From Streptomyces sp. NBC_01551 (GTDB lineage Bacteria; Actinomycetota; Actinomycetes; Streptomycetales; Streptomycetaceae): 8,407 nucleotides of DNA. This document shows positions 1-7,100 of the stretch, piece by piece (the first letter of the stretch is position 1; every line of letters begins with the position of its first letter). The position numbers and the translations under genes were made by a program. The notes below the pieces were generated by a model. It was not told the DNA's origin. It saw nothing but the letters and a program-made list of their open reading frames with translations, and did not search any database. The DNA is taken from contig NZ_JAPEPX010000013.1 of the NCBI RefSeq assembly GCF_026339935.1, forward strand, positions 1-8,407, written 5' to 3'.

Positions 1-1141
1 AGGTGTTGCCGGCCGCGTAGTTGGCCTGTCCGGCGTTGCCGAACACGCCGGCCGCCGAGGAGAACAGGACGAACGCCGCCAGGTCGAGGTGCCGGGTCAG
101 CTCGTGCAGGTTCCATGCCGCGTCGGCCTTGGGCCGCAGCACCTTCGCGACCCGCTCGTGCGTGAGCGAGGTGACGGTGCCGTCGTCGAGCACACCGGCG
201 GTGTGCACGACGGCCGTCAGCGGGTGTCCGGCCGGTACGGAGGCCAGCAGGGCGGCCAGCGCGTCCCGGTCGGCCGCGTCGCAGGCCGCCCAGGTGACCC
301 GGGCACCCGACGCGACCAGCTGATCGGCGAGTTCGGTGGCGCCGTCCGCCGCCGCGCCCCGCCGGCTGGTGAGCAGCAGGTGACGTACGCCGTGCTCGGC
401 GACGAGGTGCCGGGCGAACAGGCCGCCCAGGGTGCCGGTGGCCCCGGTGATCAGGACGGTGCCCTCGGGGTCGACGGCGCGGGTGGCGCCCTCGCCCTCG
501 CCCTCGCCCTCGCCCTCGGCTGCGGCCGCGGGCGCGGGCGGGGTGAGGGCCGCGCGGGCCAGCCGGGGCGCCCGTACGGTCCCCCCGCGCAGGGCGAGCT
601 GGGTCTCGTCGGTGGCGAGCGCGGCGGGCAGGGCCCCGTAGGAGGGGGCCTCGCCGTCGAGGTCGACCAGGACGAACCGGCCGGGGTGCTCGGCCTGCGC
701 GGAGCGCACCAGGCCCCACACGGCGGCGTGCGCGAGGTCCGTGACGTCCTCGTCGGGGTCGGCGGCGACGGCCCCGCGGGTGACGACCGCGAGCCGGGAG
801 GCCGCGAACCGCTCGTCCGCCAGCCACCCCTGGACGAGGTCCAGGGCGTGCGCGGTCGCGGCGTGCGCGGCCGAGGCCGCATCCGGTGCCGCGAGGTCGG
901 GCGCCGGCGAGACGAGGACCGTCTCCGGTGCCGGCTCCCCCAGGGCCTCGGCCACGTCGAAGGCCTCGCCCAGGGCGTTCAGGTCCGGGTACGCCGATCC
1001 GCAGGCGTCGTCGAGGATCCCGGCCCGTTCCAGGCCGGCGCCGGTCTTGAGCGGGTCCGCGCCGAGCAGCGCCCAGCCGGCACCGGACTCCGGCGCGGCT
1101 TCGGGCAGCGTCAGGGCGGTCCAGTCGACCTGGAACAGCGC
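1..1141 (-). other. Ketoreductase domain KR-B, B-type, cut by the window edge
   Basis: This is the NADPH-dependent reductase of module B. The structural subdomain begins at [17 protein letters not shown] and runs through [20 protein letters not shown]. The catalytic part shows [12 protein letters not shown] (TGATGTLGG at 448-422), HTAGVLDDG (LDD at 190-182) and GQANYAAGN (Tyr codon 19-17, residue 2797). The window ends two residues after that asparagine, at NT, so the last part of the KR and the module's ACP are not seen. LDD indicates B-type. The stretch from DH-B Asp to the Rossmann motif is 40 codons longer than in module A. The excess lies in the structural subdomain ([20 protein letters not shown] region) and in a Glu-Gly repeat just before the Rossmann fold. 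Confidence 0.92.
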
Positions 1142-4100
1142 CTCGCGTACGGGTCCGGTACCGGAACCGGCGGCGGCAGCGATGCCGTCGGCGGCGAAGG
1201 GGCGCAGGACGAGCGAGTCGACGGTCAGGACCGGCTCCCCGCTCCCGTCCCACAGGGTCAGCGTCACCGCGTCCCGGCCCGCCGGTGCCATCCGTACGCG
1301 CAATCCGGCAGCGCCGGCGGCGTGCAGCCGCACGCCGTCCCAGGAGAACGGCAGCCGCGCGCCCTGCGGGCCCTCGGGGAAGAACTCCCCGAGGCCGACG
1401 GCGTGCAGGGCGGCGTCGAGGAGCGCGGGGTGGAGACCGTACGGGGCGGCTTCCGGGAGGCGGTCCTCGTCGAGGGTGACCTCGGCGAACACCTCGTCCC
1501 CGAGCCGGTAGGCCCGGCGGAGGTTGCGGAAGGCGGGGCCGTAGCCGAGTCCGATGCCGTCGAAGCCCGGGTACAGGTCGTCAACGGGGCAGGCGACGGC
1601 ACCGGCCGGCGGCCACTCCCCCAGGGCCTCGATGCCGGTGTCCGTGGCCTCGGGGGCCAGGACGCCGTCGGCGTGACGGGTCCACGGCTCGTCGGGGGCG
1701 GTCTGCTCGGGGCGCGAGTAGACCTGGAAGGCCCGGCGCCCCTGCGCGTCCGGCTCGGCCACCGCGAGCCGCAGCTGCGTCCCGCCCGTCTCCGTCAGCA
1801 CCAGGGGCGCTTCGAGGGTCAGCTCGTCCAGGCGCCCGCAGCCGGCGTGGTCGCCCGCACGGACGGCCAGTTCGACCAGCGCGGCGCCCGGCAGCAGGAC
1901 GGTGCCCGCGACGCGGTGGTCGGCCAGCCAGAAGTGGGTGCGCAGGGAGAGCCGCCCGGTGAAGAGGAACCCGTCCGAGTCGGGCAGGTCGACCGCCGCG
2001 CCGAGGAGCGGATGCGCGGTCGGGCCGAGCCCGGCGGACGCGACGTCGCCACTGAGGGCGTGGGCGGGCGCCTCCAGCCAGTAGCGCTGGCGCTGGAAGG
2101 GGTACGTGGGCAGGTCGGCCCTGCGTGCGCCGGTGCCCGTGTAGTACGCGTCCCAGTCGACGGCGATGCCCCGCAGGTGCGCCTGGGCGAGGGCCGAACC
2201 GAGGGTGGCTTCCTCGGGGCGCTCCGCGCGCAGGACGGGGAGGAAGGCCGCACCGTCGCGGGTGAGGCAGTCCTGCGCGAGTGCGGAGAGGACGGCCTCG
2301 GGGCCGAGTTCGAGGTAGGTGGCGGCTCCCGCGTCCTCCAGGGCGCGGATGCCGTCGAGGAACCTGACGCCCTCGCGGACGTGCCGGACCCAGAAGTCGG
2401 CGGAACCCATCTCGTCGTCGGTGACGAGGGCGCCGGTCAGGTTGGACACGATCGGGATGCGGGGGCTCGCGTACGTCAGCCCCTCGACGACCTCGCGGAA
2501 GGCGTCGAGCATGCCGTCCATGTGGGGCGAGTGGAAGGCGTGGCTGACGGTCAGCCGCTTGGTCTTCCGGTCGGGGAACGACTCGGCGATCGCCGTCGCG
2601 GCGTCCTCGTCGCCCGCGACGACCACGGACTGCGGGCCGTTGACGGCCGCGATGCTGACGCGGTCGGTCAGCAGCGGCAGGACCTCGTCCTCCGACGCCT
2701 GCACGGCGATCATCACGCCGCCGGCGGGCAGCGCCTGCATCAGGCGGCCACGGGCCGCGACCAGGGCGCACGCGTCGTCCAGGGACAGCACCCCGGCGAC
2801 GTGCGCGGCGGCTATCTCGCCGATGGAGTGGCCGGACAGGTAGTCCGGCTGCACGCCGTACGACTCCAGCAGACGGAACAGCGCCACCTCGACCGCGAAC
2901 AGGGCCGGCTGCGCGTACTCCGTACGGTCGAGCAGGTCCGCTTCGTCTCCGAACAGGGCCTCCTTCAGCGGCAGTTCGAGGTCCAGTCGCTCGCCCACCG
3001 CGTCCAGGGCGGCGGCGAAGACCGGGTAGGTCTCGTACAGCTCACGCCCCATGCCCAGCCGCTGGCTGCCCTGTCCGGTGAACAGGAACGCCAGCTTGCC
3101 GACGGTCGGCGAGCCTTCCAGCAGGCCGGCCGCCCACTCGCCCTCGGCGAGCGCGGCGAGACCGGCCAGGAAGCCCTCGCGGTCCTCCGCGACCACGGCG
3201 GCGCGCCGGTCGAGGGCGGTCCTGCTCGTGGCCAGGGCGTGGCCGACGTCCACGAGGGACAGTTCGGGGTGCTCGACCACATGCGCCGCCAGGCGCGCGG
3301 CCTGGTCGCGCAGGGCCTGCGGGTCCTTCGCCGAGAGGAGCCACGGCAGGCTGCCCGGCACCCGGGCCGGCACGGTCCCCGCCTCGGGCTCCACCGGCTC
3401 GGGGGCCTGCTCGATGACGGCGTGGGCGTTGGTGCCGCTGAAGCCGAACGAGGAGACGGCGGCCCGGCGCGGGCGGCCCGTCCGCGGCCAGTCCGTGGCC
3501 GAGTCCAGAAGGCTCACGGCTCCCGCCGCCCAGTCGACGTGCGGGGTCGGCTGGTCCACGTACAGCGTCTTGGGCAGGACCCCGTGCCGCATCGCCATGA
3601 CCATCTTGATGATCCCGGCGACACCGGCGGCGGCCTGCGTGTGGCCCATGTTGGACTTGATCGAGCCGAGGAGCAGCGGCCGGTCCGCCGGGCGGTCCTG
3701 CCCATAGGTGGCCAGGAGCGCCTGGGCCTCGATCGGGTCGCCGAGGGTCGTGCCCGTGCCGTGGGCCTCCACCGCGTCGACGTCGGCGGCGGACAGACCG
3801 GCGTTGGAGAGGGCCTGGCGGATGACGCGTTGCTGCGAGGGCCCGTTGGGGGCCGTCAGGCCGTTGCTCGCGCCGTCCTGGTTGATCGCCGTACCCCGGA
3901 CCACGGCCAGCACCGGGTGCCCGTTGCGGCGGGCGTCGGAGAGGCGCTCCACCAGGAGCACCCCGGCGCCTTCGGACCAGCCCGTGCCGTCGGCGTCGGC
4001 GGAGAACGCCTTGCAGCGGCCGTCGGCCGCGAGGCCCCGCTGCCGGCTGAACTCCACGAAGGCCGCGGGAGTCGCCATCACGGTCACGCCGCCCGCCAGG

Positions 4101-7100
4101 GCGAGCGAGCATTCCCCGCTGCGCAGCGCCTGCACGGCGAGGTGCAGGGCCACCAGGGAGGAGGAGCAGGCGGTGTCGACGGTGACCGCCGGGCCCTCCA
4201 GGCCGAAGGTGTACGAGAGCCGGCCGGAGATCACGCTGGCCGCGTTGCCCGTGCCGAGGAAGCCCTCGACGCCTTCGGGCAGTGCCGCGAGCCGGGAGGC
4301 GTAGTCGTGGTACATGACGCCGGCGAAAACGCCGGTCCGGCTGCCGCGCAGGGTCCGCGGGTCGATGCCGGCCCGTTCGAACGCCTCCCAGGAGGTTTCC
4401 AGGAGCAGGCGCTGCTGCGGGTCCATGGCCACGGCTTCGCGCGGCGAGATCCCGAAGAACGCCGGGTCGAAGGCGGAGGCGTCGGAGAGGAAGCCGCCCT
4501 CGCGGGCATAGCTCGTGCCCTCGTGGCCGGGGTCGGTGTCGAAGAGGGCGTCGACGTCCCAGCCGCGGTCGTCGGGGAACCCGGAGATGACGTCCCGACC
4601 CTCCAGGACGAGCTGCCACAGGGCTTCCGGGCTCTCGACGCCACCGGGGTACCGGCAGCCCAGACCCACGATCGCGATCGGCTCGTCGTCGCGGACCGCG
4701 ACGGCCACCGGTGCGGACGGCGCGGCCGGCACCGTTCCGAGCAGCTCGGCCCGCAGGTGGTCGGCCAGGACCGTGGAGGTCGGGTAGTCGAAGACGAGGG
4801 TGGCGGGCAGGCGCAGCCCGGTGGCGGCGCCGATCAGGTTGCGCAGCTCGACGGCGGTCAGGGAGTCGAAGCCCAGCTCGCGGAAGGAACGGTCGGCCTC
4901 GACCGCCTCGGGCCCGGCGTGGCCGAGCACCGCAGCGACCTGATTACGTACCAAGTCCAGTACGAAGAGCAGCTGTTCGGCGTCCGTCAGGCCGACGAGG
5001 CGTGCCGCCGGTCCGGATGCGTCGGGTGCGGTGGTGTCGGCGGCGCGGCGAGCGGGCGTGCGGACCAGGCCCGAGAGCAGCGGCGGGAGCATCCCGCTGC
5101 CGGCTTGGGCCCGGAGGGCGGCCAGGTCGAGCTTGACCGGCACGAGCAGCGGCTGCCCGGCGGCGCAGGCGGCGTCGAACAACGCCGTGCCTTCAACGGC
5201 GGTGAGGGCGTTGACACCGCCACGGCCGAGTCGGGACACGTCCTCGGCGTCCAGAGCACCACCCATGCCACCGACCTCGGCCCACAGACCCCAAGCCAGG
5301 GACGTGGCCGCCAGACCCTGGGCCCGACGGTGCGCGGCCAGGGCGTCCAGGAAGGTGTTGCCCGCCGCGTAGTTGGCCTGCCCCGCGCCACCGAACACAC
5401 CGGCGGCAGACGAGAACAGCACGAACGCGGAGAGGTCCAGGTCCTGGGTGAGCTCGTGCAGGTTCCACGCCGCATCCACCTTCGGACGCAGCACCGCCGA
5501 CAGACGCGCGGCCGTCAGCGAACCGACCACACCGTCATCAAGGACACCCGCCGTGTGCACGACCGCCGTCAGCGGGTGCTCCGCAGGAACGCCGGCGAGT
5601 ACGGCGGCCAGCGCGTCCCGGTCGGCCACATCACACGCCGCCCACGACACCTCAGCGCCCAGACCGACAAGCTCGGCCGACAACTCCGCCGCCTCACCAC
5701 GACGGCTCACCAGCAGCAGACGACGCACACCGTGCTCAGCGACCAGATGCCGGGCAAACAGCCCGCCCAGCGAACCACTCGCACCCGTCACCAACACCGT
5801 GCCATCGGCATCCCACTCGACGCCCGCACCAGCGGCGACCGCCGTACGCGCCAGCCTCGGCACCAGAACCGAACCACCCCGCACCGCGACCTCGGACTCA
5901 CCCGAAGCCAATACGGCGGGCAGCGCGCGGTAGGAGGCATCGGTGCCGTCCGTGTCGGCCAGGACGATCCGCCCCGGATTCTCCGACTGCGCCGAACGCA
6001 CCAGACCCCACACCGAAGCCCGCACCAGGTCGGACACGCCCTCACCCGGTACGGCTTCCACCGCACCCTGGGTCAGGAACACCAGACGCGCATCCGCGAA
6101 ACGATCCTCGGCCAGCCACTCCTTCAGCAGCTCCAGCACCCGACCCGTCTCCGCGTGCACCGCACCCGCCACACCCTCCGGATCACTGACCCAGGACAGC
6201 GGCACGCACACCAGCGCCGGGTCCGCGAGCGTCGCGAGCCCACCGCTGTGCGCCTCGTAGCGCACACCCACCGCATCCAGACCGGCGTGAGCGTCCCCCA
6301 GCAGCGCCCAGGGACGCTGCTCCGACGCGGACACCGGGGCGAGCGGCACTGCCGCCCACCCGACCTGGAACAAAGACTCCAGACGACCGCCGCGCGCCGC
6401 CCCGATCTGCTCGGGCGAGACCGCCCGCAGCACGAGCGACTCGACCGAGGCCACCGGTGCGCCCGCCAGGTCGGCGAGCTCCAGCGCGACCGCGTCGCGG
6501 CCGGCCGGGGCCAGGCGGACCCGTACCGCGGAGGCGCCGGCCGCGTGCAGCCGGACACCGCTCCAGGCGAACGGGAGCCGTCCCTGGCCGGTCTTCTCGA
6601 CGAGCGCGCCGAGACCGGCCGCGTGGAGGGTCGCGTCCAGGAGCGCCGGGTGGAGACCGAACCAGTCGGCCGCTTCCGCGGTCGCCTCGTCCAGGCTCAC
6701 CTCCGCGTACACCGCGTCGCCGTGGAGCCAGGCCGAGCGCAGGCCCTGGAAGGCGGGGCCGTAGTCGAATCCGGCCGCGGCGAGGCCTTCGTAGAGGCCG
6801 TCGATGTCCACCGGTTCGGCTCCGGTCGGCGGCCAGACCGTGAGGTCGGCTGCCGGGGTCGAGGCGTCGCCGGTGGTGAGGACGCCGGCGGCGTGCCGCG
6901 TCCACGGCTCGTCGGCGGGGCTGTCCTCGTCACGGGAGTACAGCGACAGGGCACGTCGGCCGGATTCGTCGGCTCCGGCGACGGACAGCCGCAGCTGGAC
7001 TCCGCCGCGCTCGGGCAGGACGAGCGGGGCCTCCAGGGTCAGCTCCTCCAGGACGTCGCAGCCGACCTGGTCGCCGGCTCGGACGGCCAGTTCCACGAAG

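Noticed and set aside
2531..2542. Methylmalonyl choice for the ATs.
   Set aside because: Both ATs carry HAFH (2542-2531 and 7765-7754) and not YASH, and both have GHSIG and not the GHSQG common in methylmalonyl ATs.
3042..4619. Minus-strand open frame of 525 codons in another phase across KS-B and the KS-AT linker.
   Set aside because: The translation is Arg/Gly/Pro-rich and low in complexity, while the true phase gives an unbroken KS with all catalytic motifs. It is a shadow frame; the same applies to 1581-2771 and 6183-6905.
4685..4738. A possible gene boundary between ACP-A and KS-B.
   Set aside because: The frame continues with no stop, and there is no start codon with a ribosome binding site and no docking-domain sequence. 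The roughly 18-residue linker is normal inside one PKS protein.
5790..6412. A hidden enoylreductase domain between DH-A and the KR-A Rossmann motif.
   Set aside because: About 210 residues are too few for an ER of about 300 residues plus the KR structural subdomain, no ER nucleotide-binding motif is seen, and the sequence matches the KR structural region ([27 protein letters not shown]).
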